Positions 19,868-33,421 of a stretch of DNA of 64,000 bases are shown here, one piece after another. The notes under the pieces were generated by a model, which was given only the letters and a program-made list of their open reading frames with translations, searched no databases and was not told where the DNA came from. The stretch is taken from contig NZ_NFZQ01000005.1 in assembly GCF_002165135.1 (NCBI RefSeq), forward strand, positions 186,001 through 250,000. Direction: 5' to 3'. Positions within the stretch are counted from its first letter, which is position 1. Each line of letters begins with the position of its first letter. Position numbers and translations under genes: made by a program. Source of the DNA: Pseudomonas sp. SID14000 (GTDB lineage Bacteria > Pseudomonadota > Gammaproteobacteria > Pseudomonadales > Pseudomonadaceae).

Positions 19868-21235
19868 TCAGCTCTTCTTGATTTTCTCTGGCCGCTTCCA
19901 ACCCGAGATGTTGCGCTGGCGTGCGCGGGCCACGGCCAGGTCGCCAGCCTCAACGGTCTGGGTAATGGTCGAACCGGCTGCGGTGGTCGCACCCGCCATG
20001 ATTTCCACAGGCGCTACCAACGAGTTGTTCGAGCCAATGAACACGTCCTCGCCCATCACGGTCTTGAACTTGTTGGCGCCATCATAGTTGCAGGTGATGG
20101 TGCCAGCACCGATGTTGGTGCGAGCGCCGATTTCGGCATCGCCCAGGTAGGTCAGGTGGCCGGCCTTGGCACCTTCCCCGAGGTGGGCGTTTTTCAGTTC
20201 GACGAAGTTACCCACATGGGCCTTGGCGTCCAGCACGCTGCCTGGGCGCAGGCGGGCGAACGGGCCGGCATCGCTGCCCTCGCCCATCACGGCGCCTTCC
20301 AGGTGGCTGTTGGCCTTGACCACTGCGCCTTTGCGCAGGGTGGTGTTCTTGATCACGCAGTTAGGGCCAATCTGCACATCGTCCTCGATGACCACCTTGC
20401 CTTCGAGAATCACGTTGATGTCGATCAGCACGTCACGGCCAACAGTCACTTCACCGCGTACATCGAAGCGCGCCGGGTCGCGCAGGGTCACACCCTGGGC
20501 CATCAGGCGGCGGCCTTCACGCAACTGGTAGTGGCGCTCCAGTTCGGACAGCTGGCGACGGTCGTTGGCGCCTTGCACTTCCATCGGGTCGTGCGGCTGT
20601 TCGGTAGCCACCACCAGGCCATCGGCCACTGCCATGGCGATGACGTCGGTCAGGTAATACTCGCCCTGGGCGTTATTGTTCGACAGTCGGCCCATCCAGT
20701 CGGCCAGGCGCGCGGCAGGCAGGGCCAGGATACCGGTGTTGCCTTCCTTGATCGCTTTCTGCGCATCGTTGGCGTCCTTGTGCTCAACGATGGCGGTCAC
20801 CTTGCCCTGCTCGTCACGCACGATGCGGCCATAGCCGGTCGGGTCGTCGAGGGTCACCGTGAGCAGGCCCAGCTGCTGCTCGTTGGCCTTGGCCAGCAGA
20901 CGCTGCAGGGTCTCTACTTCGATCAACGGCACGTCGCCGTACAGCACCAGCACGGTGTCGGCGGTCAAGGCCGGCAATGCCTGGGCAACCGCATGGCCGG
21001 TACCCAGCTGCTTGTCCTGCATGACGAAGTTCAGGTCGTCAGCGGCAAGGCGCTCGCGAACCAGCTCGGCACCATGGCCAATGACCACGTGAATACCTTG
21101 CGGCTGCAACTGGCGCGCGCTGTGGATAACATGGCCGAGCATGGAGTTGCCGGCTACCGGGTGCAGCACCTTGGGCAGCGCCGAGCGCATGCGGGTGCCT
21201 TGGCCGGCGGCGAGAATAACGATATCGAGTGACAT
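19868..21235 (-). CDS. glmU: Bifunctional GlmU (acetyltransferase / uridylyltransferase)
   Basis: 455 aa, full length. N-terminal nucleotidyltransferase with [19 protein letters not shown] (8-26); C-terminal left-handed beta-helix of hexapeptide repeats (~250-440). It acetylates glucosamine-1-phosphate and then makes UDP-N-acetylglucosamine. Stands between the atp operon and glmR/glmS, the usual Pseudomonas order, with its own terminator. Confidence 0.98.
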   Translation of the reverse strand: MSLDIVILAAGQGTRMRSALPKVLHPVAGNSMLGHVIHSARQLQPQGIHVVIGHGAELVRERLAADDLNFVMQDKQLGTGHAVAQALPALTADTVLVLYGDVPLIEVETLQRLLAKANEQQLGLLTVTLDDPTGYGRIVRDEQGKVTAIVEHKDANDAQKAIKEGNTGILALPAARLADWMGRLSNNNAQGEYYLTDVIAMAVADGLVVATEQPHDPMEVQGANDRRQLSELERHYQLREGRRLMAQGVTLRDPARFDVRGEVTVGRDVLIDINVILEGKVVIEDDVQIGPNCVIKNTTLRKGAVVKANSHLEGAVMGEGSDAGPFARLRPGSVLDAKAHVGNFVELKNAHLGEGAKAGHLTYLGDAEIGARTNIGAGTITCNYDGANKFKTVMGEDVFIGSNNSLVAPVEIMAGATTAAGSTITQTVEAGDLAVARARQRNISGWKRPEKIKKS

Positions 21236-21298
21236 TACTGGCTACCAATCCTGGGCGGTCAGTGAAATGACCGGTTTCATAGGTTACAAAAAAAGAAA

Positions 21299-21321
21299 AA
21301 GGGTAGCCGATGGCTACCCTT
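21299..21321 (-). terminator. ATP synthase operon terminator
   Basis: Ten-base stem AAGGGTAGCC / GGCTACCCTT with a 3-base loop, flanked on the atpC-distal side by the A-rich run at 21287-21300 (a U-tract on the minus strand). Confidence 0.85.
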
Positions 21322-21349
21322 GTTCTCAATCTACATGAAGCCTGCGGAA

Positions 21350-21775
21350 TTAACCGCCGAACTTCTTGCGGATCTGCTGGACGGTACGCAGCTGGGCTGC
21401 GGCCTCGGCCAGACGTGCGGATGCGGCACTGTAGTCGAAATCCGCGCCTTTCTCATGCAGGGCCTTCTCAGCTGCCTTGACGGCATCCTGAGCGGAGGCT
21501 TCGTCCAGGTCGGCTGCACGCTGCACGGTGTCGGCGAGAACCTTGACCATGTTCGGCTGCACTTCCAGGAAGCCACCGGAGATGTAGAACACCTCGCGCT
21601 CGCCGCCCTGCTTGGTCAGCGTGATCGGACCTGGCTTCAGATTGGTGATCAGCGGCGCGTGGCCTGGAGCGATACCCAGATCGCCCAGGTTGCCGTGCGC
21701 AACCACCATCTCGACCAGACCGGAGAAGATTTCTCCTTCCGCGCTGACGATATCGCAATGGACTGTCATAGCCAT
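21350..21775 (-). CDS. atpC: ATP synthase F1 epsilon subunit
   Basis: 141 aa. N-terminal beta-sandwich beginning [20 protein letters not shown]-terminal helical hairpin rich in Ala. Part of the F1 central stalk, coupling rotation to catalysis and inhibiting ATP hydrolysis. Last gene of the atp operon, followed by a terminator. Confidence 0.97.
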   Translation of the reverse strand: MAMTVHCDIVSAEGEIFSGLVEMVVAHGNLGDLGIAPGHAPLITNLKPGPITLTKQGGEREVFYISGGFLEVQPNMVKVLADTVQRAADLDEASAQDAVKAAEKALHEKGADFDYSAASARLAEAAAQLRTVQQIRKKFGG

Positions 21776-21819
21776 CTGCTTGCCTCAACCTGATTAGCGC
21801 CCCTTTCGGGGCGCCGGGA

Positions 21820-23223
<1,404 letters not shown>

Positions 23224-24084
23224 TTAAACCGCGGCAGCGCCGCCGACGATTTCCGAGATCTCCTGGGTGATCGCAGCCTGACGCGCCTTGTTGTAGACCA
23301 GCTGAAGTTCGCTGATCAAATCACCGGCGTTGTCTGTGGCGTTCTTCATGGCGATCATCCGGGCCGCTTGTTCAGCAGCGTTGTTCTCGACCACCGCCTG
23401 GTACACCTGCGACTCCACGTAACGCACCATCAAGCCGTCCAGCAGCTCTTTTGCGTCGGGTTCGTACAGGTAATCCCAGTGATGCTTGAGATCTTGATCC
23501 GGGGTTGCCACCAACGGTACCAATTGCTCGACCGTCGGTTTTTGGGTCATGGTGTTGATGAACTTGTTCGATACCACCGAGAGGCGATCGATGCGGCCGT
23601 CCAGGTAGGCGTCCAGCATCACTTTGACGGAGCCGATCAGATCGTTGATCGATGGCTCTTCGCCCAGGTGGCTGATCGCGGCTACGACGTTGCCGCCAAA
23701 GATGCGGAAGAAAGTCGCACCCTTGCTGCCGATCACGCACAGGTCGATTTCCACGCCCTGTTCGCGGTTTTCGTTCATGTCCTTGACCAGGGCCTTGAAC
23801 AGGTTGGTGTTCAAGCCACCGCACAGACCACGGTCACTGCTCACCACGATATAACCGGCGCGCTTTACAGGGCGCTCGATCATGAACGGGTGGCGGTACT
23901 CCGGGTTGGCGTTGGCCAGATGACCGATCACCTGGCGGATACGCTCCGCGTAAGGACGGCTAGCAGCCATGCGCAGTTGTGCCTTGCGCATCTTGCTGAC
24001 CGCCACTTTTTCCATGGCGCTGGTAATTTTTTGCGTGCTTTTGATGCTCGCAATCTTACTGCGAATCTCTTTTGCGCCTGCCAT
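23224..24084 (-). CDS. atpG: ATP synthase F1 gamma subunit
   Basis: 286 aa with the conserved N-terminal helix ([20 protein letters not shown]) and C-terminal helix ([19 protein letters not shown]) that form the rotating shaft; DRGLCGGLN is in the middle. Lies between atpA and atpD as expected. Confidence 0.98.
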   Translation of the reverse strand: MAGAKEIRSKIASIKSTQKITSAMEKVAVSKMRKAQLRMAASRPYAERIRQVIGHLANANPEYRHPFMIERPVKRAGYIVVSSDRGLCGGLNTNLFKALVKDMNENREQGVEIDLCVIGSKGATFFRIFGGNVVAAISHLGEEPSINDLIGSVKVMLDAYLDGRIDRLSVVSNKFINTMTQKPTVEQLVPLVATPDQDLKHHWDYLYEPDAKELLDGLMVRYVESQVYQAVVENNAAEQAARMIAMKNATDNAGDLISELQLVYNKARQAAITQEISEIVGGAAAV

Positions 24085-24132
24085 GTATCACCTATCAGGT
24101 TAGCAAGCGGGGGCCGCAGCCCCCGCTGCGGC

Positions 24133-25677
24133 TTACCAGGTCTGGGTGGCCTTGAACTTCTCGATACCGGCTTTCATGCCAGCGTCGATTTCGTCGTTGA
24201 AGTCACCCTTCACGTTGATCTTCGCCATCAGTTCGGCGTGATCACGGTTGAAGTAGGCGATCAGTGCTTGCTCGAAGCTACCGACCTTGGAGACTTCCAC
24301 GTCAGTCAGGAAACCACGCTCAGCGGCGTACAGCGACAGAGCCATGTCCGCAATGGACATCGGCGCGTACTGCTTCTGCTTCATCAGCTCGGTAACGCGC
24401 TGACCATGCTCCAGCTGCTTGCGGGTCGCTTCGTCCAGATCGGAAGCGAACTGGGCGAATGCAGCCAGTTCACGGTACTGAGCCAGAGCGGTACGGATAC
24501 CACCGGACAGCTTCTTGATGATCTTGGTCTGAGCGGCACCACCTACGCGGGATACCGAAACACCGGCGTTCACTGCAGGGCGGATGCCCGAGTTGAACAT
24601 GGCCGATTCCAGGAAGATCTGACCGTCGGTGATGGAAATCACGTTGGTCGGAACGAACGCGGAAACGTCGCCAGCCTGGGTTTCGATGATCGGCAGGGCG
24701 GTCAGGGAACCGGTCTTGCCAGTGACTGCGCCGTTGGTGAACTTCTCGACGTACTCTTCCGAAACGCGCGATGCACGCTCCAGCAGACGGGAGTGGAGAT
24801 AGAACACGTCACCTGGGTACGCTTCACGTCCTGGTGGACGGCGCAGCAGAAGGGAGATCTGACGGTAGGCAACGGCCTGCTTGGACAGGTCATCGTAAAC
24901 GATCAGGGCATCTTCACCGCGGTCACGGAAGTATTCGCCCATGGTGCAGCCGGCGTAAGGAGCCAGGAACTGCAGCGCGGCCGATTCCGAGGCGCTGGCG
25001 GCAACAACGATGGTGTTGGCCAGGGCGCCGGCTTCTTCCAGCTTGCGCACAACGTTGGCGATGGTCGACTGCTTCTGGCCTACGGCCACGTATACGCAGA
25101 AGATACCGCTGTTTTTCTGGTTGATGATCGCGTCGACCGCCATGGCGGTCTTACCGATCTGACGGTCACCGATGATCAGCTCGCGCTGGCCACGACCAAC
25201 CGGGATCATGGCGTCAACCGACTTGTAGCCAGTCTGTACAGGCTGGTCTACCGACTTACGCCAGATAACACCCGGAGCGACCTTTTCGACCGCGTCGGTT
25301 TCGGTGGTGGTCAGAGGACCTTTGCCATCGATCGGGTTACCCAGAGCGTCGACGACGCGGCCCAGCAGGCCTTTGCCGACCGGAACTTCCAGGATGCGAC
25401 CGGTGCACTTGGCGCTCATGCCCTCGGCGAGGGAGGTGTACGCACCCAGTACCACCGCACCTACGGAGTCTTGCTCCAGGTTCAGTGCCATACCGTATAC
25501 GCCGCCCGGGAACTCGATCATTTCGCCGTACATAGCGTCGGCCAGACCGTGGATCCGTACGATACCGTCGGAAACGCTTACGACGGTACCTTCGTTACGG
25601 GCTTGGGAGCCGACATCGAGCTTCTCGATGCGACCCTTGATGATTTCACTAATTTCGGAAGGATTGAGTTGCTGCAT
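24133..25677 (-). CDS. atpA: ATP synthase F1 alpha subunit
   Basis: 514 aa. Begins [19 protein letters not shown]-loop GDRQIGKTA near 169-177; the alpha-specific segment ending [15 protein letters not shown]. Non-catalytic nucleotide-binding subunit of the F1 head. 21-bp gap from atpH. Confidence 0.98.
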   Translation of the reverse strand: MQQLNPSEISEIIKGRIEKLDVGSQARNEGTVVSVSDGIVRIHGLADAMYGEMIEFPGGVYGMALNLEQDSVGAVVLGAYTSLAEGMSAKCTGRILEVPVGKGLLGRVVDALGNPIDGKGPLTTTETDAVEKVAPGVIWRKSVDQPVQTGYKSVDAMIPVGRGQRELIIGDRQIGKTAMAVDAIINQKNSGIFCVYVAVGQKQSTIANVVRKLEEAGALANTIVVAASASESAALQFLAPYAGCTMGEYFRDRGEDALIVYDDLSKQAVAYRQISLLLRRPPGREAYPGDVFYLHSRLLERASRVSEEYVEKFTNGAVTGKTGSLTALPIIETQAGDVSAFVPTNVISITDGQIFLESAMFNSGIRPAVNAGVSVSRVGGAAQTKIIKKLSGGIRTALAQYRELAAFAQFASDLDEATRKQLEHGQRVTELMKQKQYAPMSIADMALSLYAAERGFLTDVEVSKVGSFEQALIAYFNRDHAELMAKINVKGDFNDEIDAGMKAGIEKFKATQTW

Positions 25678-25698
25678 TGCTCTGCTGCCCCTTCAAAC

Positions 25699-26235
25699 TC
25701 AAGATTTCAATGCTTCGGCCAGTTTCGCGATCTTGCCGCGAACCGAGCCATCGATTACCAGGTCGCCGGCGCGGATGACGACGCCGCCGATCAGGCTGGC
25801 ATCCTCCGACGCGTGCAGGCGCACTTCCCGGCTGAGCCGTGCACTGAGAACCTTGGCGAGTTTGTCTTGCTGTTCTTGGTTCAACGCAAAAGCACTGGTG
25901 ACTTCCACGTCCACGGATTTCTCTTGCTCGGCCTTGTACAGGTCGAACAGGGCGGCAATCTCCGGCAGGAGCAGGAGACGGTCGTTTTCCGCGGCAACAT
26001 GAATGAAATTCTGTGCCTGTGCATCGAACTTGTCACCGCAGACTTCAATGAATGCGGCGGCCTTTTCTGCGCTTGTCAGTCGCGGGGCCTTGAGCAGGCG
26101 CTGCATGGTGTCGTCTTCCGACACCGCAGCAGCCAGGCCGAGCATGGCTGACCAATTGGCCAGTTGCTGATGGGCCTGGGCATGCTCAAAGGCAGCCTTA
26201 GCGTAAGGTCGGGCCAACGTGGTCAGTTCTGCCAT
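25699..26235 (-). CDS. atpH: ATP synthase F1 delta subunit
   Basis: 178 aa. Family start ([14 protein letters not shown]) and C-terminal motif ([20 protein letters not shown]). Links the peripheral stalk to the F1 head. 12-bp gap after atpF. Confidence 0.97.
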   Translation of the reverse strand: MAELTTLARPYAKAAFEHAQAHQQLANWSAMLGLAAAVSEDDTMQRLLKAPRLTSAEKAAAFIEVCGDKFDAQAQNFIHVAAENDRLLLLPEIAALFDLYKAEQEKSVDVEVTSAFALNQEQQDKLAKVLSARLSREVRLHASEDASLIGGVVIRAGDLVIDGSVRGKIAKLAEALKS

Positions 26236-26247
26236 GATCGCCCTCGC

Positions 26248-26718
26248 TTAAATTTCAGCGGCCAGTTTGTTAACCAGCTCCGCATGCGCGTTTTGATCGA
26301 TTGTGGCGCCAAGGATCTTTTCAGCACCGCCAACAGCCAGGGCACCCACTTGGGCACGCAGGGCGTCTTTGACGCTGTTCAGTTCCTGTTCGATCTCGGC
26401 TTGAGCCTGAGCCTTCACACGGTCAGCTTCGACGCGAGCCTGTTCACGGGCTTCCTCGACAAGCTGAGCAGCGCGTTTCTTGCTTTGCTCAATGATTTCG
26501 GCTGCCTGTGCCTTCGCTTCACGCAGTTGCTGACCCGCTTTCTCTTGGGCCAGCTCCAGGTCGCGAGCTGCGCGGTTGGCAGCGTCCAAGCCGTCGGCAA
26601 TCTTCTTTTGGCGCTCTTGCAGGGCAGTGATGACCGGAGGCCATACATACTTCATGCAGAAGAGTACAAAAATCAGAAAAGCAACGGATTGGCCAATCAG
26701 GGTTGCATTAATGTTCAC
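26248..26718 (-). CDS. atpF: ATP synthase Fo b subunit
   Basis: 156 aa. One N-terminal membrane segment ([20 protein letters not shown]) followed by a long charged coiled coil of Ala, Glu, Lys and Gln. Forms the peripheral stalk as a dimer. Confidence 0.97.
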   Translation of the reverse strand: MNINATLIGQSVAFLIFVLFCMKYVWPPVITALQERQKKIADGLDAANRAARDLELAQEKAGQQLREAKAQAAEIIEQSKKRAAQLVEEAREQARVEADRVKAQAQAEIEQELNSVKDALRAQVGALAVGGAEKILGATIDQNAHAELVNKLAAEI

Positions 26719-26775
26719 GCCAACACCTCGCTCGGTCTTTGTCCATCACACCAATCAACTCGTGGAAACGAGTGA

Positions 26776-27048
<273 letters not shown>

Positions 27049-27178
27049 TTACGTCGTATTGGTTAGGTTTTTTAGTTTGAAGCGGTAAAACAAATCGTTT
27101 GGTACAGCATGCCCTTGCGGACTTTTTAAGCCCTCCCCCCAAACGAGCGGGGAAGGCTATCAGACACGCCAGGCGGTC

Positions 27179-28472
<1,294 letters not shown>

Positions 28473-28547
28473 CACAACTGCTCCTCGGAAGTCGACCAAC
28501 AAGTCAGTTATGACTTGGCATAATTTGTGCCGACAAAATGCGCGCAG

Positions 28548-28576
28548 AGTATAGGGGTGGATTAACCCCTATTCAA
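28548..28576 (-). promoter_or_regulatory. Predicted sigma70 promoter of the atp operon
   Basis: On the minus strand TTGAAT, 17 bases, TATACT. Both hexamers are near consensus. The spacer contains an inverted repeat (AGGGGT TAATCC ACCCCT). The start would be ~70 bp before atpI. Confidence 0.7.
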
Positions 28577-28620
28577 CTCTTCGTAGTGATTTCCGACTGC
28601 ACGCTACAACGGGAATTGTT

Positions 28621-29493
28621 TCAACGGATGTGAGCCAGCACGCCTTGCAACTCGTCAAGCGAGTTGTAGCGAATAACCAACTGACCTTTGCCCTTGTTGC
28701 CATGACGGATCTGCACGGCCGAGCCCAGGCGCTCTGCGAGCCGCTGTTCAAGGCGTGCGATATCCGGATCAGGTTTGCTCGGTTCGACCGGATCAGGTTT
28801 GTCGCTGAGCCACTGACGGACCAGTGCCTCGGTTTGGCGCACGGTGAGGCCACGTGCGACAACATGACGCGCCCCCTCCTCCTGACGGTGTTCTTCCAGG
28901 CCGAGCAATGCGCGGGCATGGCCCATCTCCAGGTCGCCATGGGCGAGCATCGTCTTGATCGCCTCGGGCAGGGTGATCAGACGCAGCAGGTTGGCCACGG
29001 TTACCCGCGACTTGCCCACGGCATCGGCCACCTGTTGCTGGGTCAGCTCGAACTCCTGCTGCAGGCGCTGCAAGGCCAGGGCCTCTTCCAGCGGGTTGAG
29101 GTCTTCGCGCTGGATGTTCTCGATCAGCGCCATGGCGATGGCGGCTTCATCGGGCACTTCGCGGACCATGGCCGGGATCTTGTCCAGGCCAGCCTGCTGG
29201 GTGGCGCGCCAGCGGCGTTCACCGGCAATGATCTCGTAGCGGTTGCCATCGATCGGGCGCACCACGATCGGCTGCATCACGCCATGATTGCGAATCGAGT
29301 GCGCGAGCTCTTCCAGCGCCTCCGGGTCCATGTCCCGCCGCGGCTGGTACTTGCCACGCTGGATCAGCTCGACCGGCAGGTGTTGCAGTTCTTTCTGGTC
29401 GATCTTCACAGCCTGCTCTTCGAGCGCGCTGACGGAAGGACCACTGAGCAGTGCATCCAACCCACGTCCGAGACCCCGTTTCTTGACGGCCAT
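28621..29493 (-). CDS. parB: Chromosome partitioning protein ParB
   Basis: 290 aa. N-terminal CTP-binding domain with GERRWRATQQAG (~91-102), helix-turn-helix LTQQQVADAVGKSRVTVANL (~150), C-terminal dimer domain. Binds parS (copies at 41071 and 41701 in this window) and spreads as a CTP clamp to segregate the origin. Nine bp behind parA. Confidence 0.98.
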   Translation of the reverse strand: MAVKKRGLGRGLDALLSGPSVSALEEQAVKIDQKELQHLPVELIQRGKYQPRRDMDPEALEELAHSIRNHGVMQPIVVRPIDGNRYEIIAGERRWRATQQAGLDKIPAMVREVPDEAAIAMALIENIQREDLNPLEEALALQRLQQEFELTQQQVADAVGKSRVTVANLLRLITLPEAIKTMLAHGDLEMGHARALLGLEEHRQEEGARHVVARGLTVRQTEALVRQWLSDKPDPVEPSKPDPDIARLEQRLAERLGSAVQIRHGNKGKGQLVIRYNSLDELQGVLAHIR

Positions 29494-29502
29494 ACGGATT
29501 CC

Positions 29503-30294
29503 TTAAGTTGTTTGTGCAGTGCGGGATTGACGGCGTTGACGGCGTACCAGTTCCCCAGCCAGGGCCAGATATGCCAGCGCGCCGCGCGATTGCTTGTCGT
29601 AGGCCAGTGCCGGCATGCCGAAGCTCGGGGCCTCGGCCAGACGAATATTGCGCGGAATGACCGTGTCGTACAGCTGCGGGCCAAAGTGCTCCTTCAGCTG
29701 CGCCGAGACATCGTTGTTCAGGCTCAGGCGCGGATCGTACATGGTCCGCAGCAGGCCCTCGATCTTCAGCTCCGGGTTCAACCGGGCGGCGATGCGCTTG
29801 ATGTTATCCACAAGATCGCTGAGACCTTCCAGTGCGTAATACTCGCACTGCATCGGGATGATCACGCCATCGGAGGCGACCAGGGCGTTGAGCGTAAGCA
29901 TCGACAGCGATGGAGGGCAGTCGATGAGGATGTAGTCGTAGTTATCGCGGATCGGCGCCAGGGCATTGCGCAGGCGGCTCTCCTTGACCTGCATTTCCAG
30001 CAGTACCACTTCGGCGGCGGTCAGGTCACGGTTGGCCGGCAGCAACTGGAAACCACCGTGCTCGGAGTAATGCATGGCCTGGGCCAGGTCGCATTCCCCG
30101 ATCAACAGGTCGTAGACCGAGTGCTCGAGCTCGTGCTTGTCCACACCGCTGCCCATGGTGGCGTTGCCCTGCGGATCGAGGTCGATCAGCAGCACACGAC
30201 GCTTGGTCGCGGCCAACGAGGCGGCGAGATTGATACAGGTGGTTGTCTTGCCCACACCACCTTTCTGGTTCGCGATTGCGAATACCTTAGCCAT
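29503..30294 (-). CDS. parA: Chromosome partitioning ATPase ParA (Soj type)
   Basis: 263 aa, deviant Walker A KGGVGKTTTCINLAA (11-25), Walker B LIDCPPSL. Binds DNA non-specifically in its ATP form and moves ParB-parS complexes. Contains a perfect DnaA box at 29804-29812. Confidence 0.98.
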   Translation of the reverse strand: MAKVFAIANQKGGVGKTTTCINLAASLAATKRRVLLIDLDPQGNATMGSGVDKHELEHSVYDLLIGECDLAQAMHYSEHGGFQLLPANRDLTAAEVVLLEMQVKESRLRNALAPIRDNYDYILIDCPPSLSMLTLNALVASDGVIIPMQCEYYALEGLSDLVDNIKRIAARLNPELKIEGLLRTMYDPRLSLNNDVSAQLKEHFGPQLYDTVIPRNIRLAEAPSFGMPALAYDKQSRGALAYLALAGELVRRQRRQSRTAQTT

Positions 30295-30312
30295 TGTTGC
30301 GTGTGTTCCCAG

Positions 30313-30963
30313 TCATGCCTTGCGGCGCAGTATCAGCAGATGGCGCTGGCCCTGGCAACCTGGAACGGTCAGGGCCTGCTCGCTTTCCACTGTGAAGTCT
30401 GCGGGCAATGCTACCAGTTCATCGGCAGGATGCAGCCCCTTCATTGCAAGCCATTGCGTCCCGGTGTCGCCCAGGTGGCGGGTCCAGTTGGTAAAGTTCT
30501 CCATGCTGCTGAAGGCGCGGGAGATGATTCCGCTGAATGGTTGTGTCGGCTGGAAGGCTTCGACCCGGCTGTGGATAACCGTGAGGTTGTCCAGCTTGAG
30601 TTCCATTTTCACCTGGGTCAGGAAACGGGTCTTCTTGCCATTGGCGTCCAGCACCGTCACGCGCTTGTGAGGATGCAGGATAGCCAACGGGATACCGGGC
30701 ATGCCACCGCCACTTCCGACATCCAGCCAGTTGTCACGCTCGCTGTGGATAAACGGCATGACACTCAGGCTGTCGAGCAGGTGACGCGACACCATCTCGT
30801 CGGGGTCGCGCACGGCGGTGAGGTTGTAGGCTTTGTTCCATTTGATCAACAGGGCCAGGTAGCCGAGCAGCTTTTCATGATGCTCGGCGTTCAGCTCGAC
30901 ACCGAGCTGGCGCGCACCTGTGGACAACTCTTCAGCGTGTTGCGGGGTGACCAGGGAACTCAA
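30313..30963 (-). CDS. rsmG: 16S rRNA (guanine527-N7)-methyltransferase
   Basis: 216 aa. SAM-binding loop [15 protein letters not shown] (~82-96). Modifies G527 of 16S rRNA. Its ATG overlaps the mnmG stop by 4 bp. Two perfect DnaA boxes fall inside it (30570-30578, 30744-30752). Confidence 0.97.
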   Translation of the reverse strand: MSSLVTPQHAEELSTGARQLGVELNAEHHEKLLGYLALLIKWNKAYNLTAVRDPDEMVSRHLLDSLSVMPFIHSERDNWLDVGSGGGMPGIPLAILHPHKRVTVLDANGKKTRFLTQVKMELKLDNLTVIHSRVEAFQPTQPFSGIISRAFSSMENFTNWTRHLGDTGTQWLAMKGLHPADELVALPADFTVESEQALTVPGCQGQRHLLILRRKA

Positions 30964-32855
30964 GCGCTTTGCTCCAATTCGCGGCCAGCGCCGCGTTTTT
31001 TCAAGTGAATCAGCAACAGGGAAATCGCCGCCGGGGTCACGCCCGGAATGCGCGAAGCCTGGCCCAGGGTTTCCGGACGGGTCTGGCCCAGCTTGCCCTG
31101 GATTTCCTTGGACAGGCCGGAAATCGTCGAGTAATCGATATCCACAGGCAGGCGGGTGTCTTCGCTTGCGCGCAGGCGAGCGATTTCATCCTGCTGGCGG
31201 TCGATGTAACCGGCGTACTTGGTGCGGATCTCGACCTGCTCGGCGACCTGTGGATCGATCGCTTCGCCACCGGTTGCCTCGATCAGCCCGGCGTAGTCGA
31301 TTTCCGGGCGGGCCAGCAGGTTCAGCAGGCTGTACTCGTGGCTGAGCGGGGTGCCGAACTTATCCACAATGGCCTGGCCTTGCTCGGTGTTCGGGCGTAC
31401 CCAGGTCGACTTCAGGCGCTGCTCCTCGCGCTCGATGCCCTCGCGCTTGGCGCAGAAGGCGGCCCAGCGCTGGTCGTCGATCAGGCCAAGCTCGCGGCCC
31501 TTTTCGGTCAGGCGCAGGTCGGCGTTGTCTTCGCGCAGGATCAGGCGGTACTCGGCACGCGAAGTGAACATGCGGTACGGCTCCTGGGTACCCAGGGTAA
31601 TCAGGTCGTCGACCAATACGCCGATGTACGCTTCATCGCGGCGTGGGCACCAGCTGTCACGGCCCCGCGCCCGCAGCGCGGCGTTGGTCCCGGCCAGCAA
31701 GCCCTGGGCGCCGGCTTCTTCGTAACCGGTGGTGCCGTTGATCTGGCCGGCGAAGAACAGGCCGCCGATGACTTTGGTCTCGAGGCTGTACTTGAGGTCG
31801 CGCGGGTCAAAGTAGTCGTACTCGATGGCGTAACCCGGGCGCACGATATGGGCGTTTTCCATGCCTCGGATCGAACGCACCAGCTCCAGCTGCACGTCGA
31901 ACGGCAGCGAAGTGGAAATACCATTGGGGTACAGCTCATGGGTGGTCAGGCCTTCCGGCTCGATGAACACCTGGTGGCTTTCCTTGTCGGCGAAGCGGTG
32001 AATCTTGTCTTCGATCGACGGGCAGTAGCGCGGGCCGACACCTTCGATCACACCCGAGTACATCGGCGAACGGTCGAGGTTCGAGGCGATGATTTCATGG
32101 GTGCGCGCATTGGTATGGGTAATCCAGCAGCTCACCTGGCGTGGGTGCATCTGGGCATTGCCCATGAACGACATCACCGGGATCGGCGTATCGCCTGGTT
32201 GCTCGGTCATTACCGAGAAGTCCACCGAACGGCCATCGATGCGTGGCGGGGTACCGGTTTTCAGACGGCCGACGCGCAGGGGCAGTTCACGCATGCGGTG
32301 GGCCAGGGCGATCGAAGGCGGATCACCGGCGCGGCCACCGGAATGGTTTTGCAGGCCTATGTGGATAAGCCCGCCGAGGAAAGTACCGGTGGTCAGTACC
32401 ACCGATTCGGCGAAGAAACGCAGGCCCATCTGGGTCACCACGCCTTTGACCTGGTCCTGCTCGACGATCAGGTCGTCGCAGGACTGCTGGAATATCCACA
32501 GGTTCGGCTGGTTTTCCAGGATTTCACGCACCACTGCCTTGTAGATGGCGCGGTCAGCCTGTGCACGGGTGGCGCGTACAGCCGGGCCCTTGCGGTTGTT
32601 CAGAACGCGGAACTGGATGCCGCTCTTGTCGGTGGCTAGCGCCATGGCGCCGCCGAGGGCATCGATCTCTTTGACCAGATGGCTTTTGCCAATACCGCCG
32701 ATGGCGGGGTTGCAGCTCATGTGACCGAGGGTTTCCACGTTATGGGTCAGCAGCAGGGTTTTCACCCCCATGCGTGCGGACGCAAGCGCAGCCTCGGTAC
32801 CGGCATGGCCGCCGCCGATGACGATCACTTCAAAACGGGAAGGGAAATCCACCAC
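30960..32855 (-). CDS. mnmG: tRNA uridine-5-carboxymethylaminomethyl modification enzyme MnmG
   Basis: 631 aa. FAD site [19 protein letters not shown] (12-30), CNPAIGG (~49-55) and the segment [13 protein letters not shown] with the conserved Cys. Works with MnmE to make cmnm5U34 in tRNA. Formerly gidA. Contains perfect DnaA boxes at 31360-31368 and 32360-32368. Confidence 0.98.
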   Translation of the reverse strand: MVDFPSRFEVIVIGGGHAGTEAALASARMGVKTLLLTHNVETLGHMSCNPAIGGIGKSHLVKEIDALGGAMALATDKSGIQFRVLNNRKGPAVRATRAQADRAIYKAVVREILENQPNLWIFQQSCDDLIVEQDQVKGVVTQMGLRFFAESVVLTTGTFLGGLIHIGLQNHSGGRAGDPPSIALAHRMRELPLRVGRLKTGTPPRIDGRSVDFSVMTEQPGDTPIPVMSFMGNAQMHPRQVSCWITHTNARTHEIIASNLDRSPMYSGVIEGVGPRYCPSIEDKIHRFADKESHQVFIEPEGLTTHELYPNGISTSLPFDVQLELVRSIRGMENAHIVRPGYAIEYDYFDPRDLKYSLETKVIGGLFFAGQINGTTGYEEAGAQGLLAGTNAALRARGRDSWCPRRDEAYIGVLVDDLITLGTQEPYRMFTSRAEYRLILREDNADLRLTEKGRELGLIDDQRWAAFCAKREGIEREEQRLKSTWVRPNTEQGQAIVDKFGTPLSHEYSLLNLLARPEIDYAGLIEATGGEAIDPQVAEQVEIRTKYAGYIDRQQDEIARLRASEDTRLPVDIDYSTISGLSKEIQGKLGQTRPETLGQASRIPGVTPAAISLLLIHLKKRGAGRELEQSA

Positions 32856-33279
32856 GCACCTCGTGCCTGTTTTTGCGAATAGAGAAGGTAAGCGGACAAG
32901 TATAGGGACTTCACACCCTTTAAAGAAACCGTCTGAGCAAAATTTGACCAGTCTGTGGATGAATGGCAGACAACAGAAATCAAAGAGGAAAAATTTAAAA
33001 AAGTTTTGTTTTTATGTTTATTCTTATGCACAGCCCTATCTGTGGATAAAGTCTTGCAGCCCAATATTGCCGCTACTTCCAAAGAATTTAAACCCTGTGG
33101 CTGGAGTGCCATGAGGGCTCTGGATAACACGATTTAGCCTGTGGATTAAATGGCTGTTTACCCACAGGCGGGTTTGTCCTCAGAAAAAAAACCCGCTTAT
33201 CAACGGAGCTGAAGGCGAGTTTTCCACAGGGCTCCTGAGAGCAGATTGGTGTCGGCGAATGAAAAAATGTGAACCTGCA

Positions 33280-33314
33280 CCGGCCTCTTCGCGGGTTCAC
33301 CCGCTCCCACAGGG
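33280..33314. repeat. P. putida REP element
   Basis: 35 bp, CCGGCCTCTTCGCGGG followed by TTCACCCGCTCCCACAGGG, differing by only a few bases from the 35-bp P. putida REP consensus. Confidence 0.9.
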
Positions 33315-33370
33315 TTCTGCACAGCCTTCAGGTGCGGCGCGATTTCCGTAGGAGCTGTGAAATTTGAGGC

Positions 33371-33398
33371 AAAAAAAAGCCGCTCCCGAAGGAGCGGC
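33371..33398 (-). terminator. mnmE terminator
   Basis: Stem GCCGCTCC / GGAGCGGC with a CGAA loop and an 8-A run at 33371-33378, which is a U-tract on the minus strand; 23 bp past the mnmE stop. Confidence 0.9.
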
Positions 33399-33421
33399 GC
33401 TTGGCCTTGCCTGGCTGTGGA

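Larger units (their letters stand above)
32856..33421. other. Gene-free region with a second DnaA-box cluster
   Basis: 566 bp between mnmG and mnmE with no plausible gene. Holds one perfect DnaA box (TGTGGATAA 33041-33049) and near copies at 32954-32962, 33024-33032, 33119-33127, 33140-33148, 33158-33166 and 33220-33228, next to an AT-rich run (32981-33025). A REP element and the mnmE terminator fill the right end. A second origin-like region beside gidA (mnmG) has been reported in P. aeruginosa; activity here is inferred. Confidence 0.6.

Noticed and set aside
23368..26151. A 927-codon plus-strand frame across atpG-atpA-atpH.
   Set aside because: It is antisense to three well-conserved ATP synthase genes; long antisense frames are common in GC-rich Pseudomonas DNA.
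33168..33196. GCGGGTTT...AAACCCGC as a terminator in the mnmG-mnmE gap.
   Set aside because: Long 13-base loop, no T-run, and it lies upstream of mnmG rather than behind a gene.
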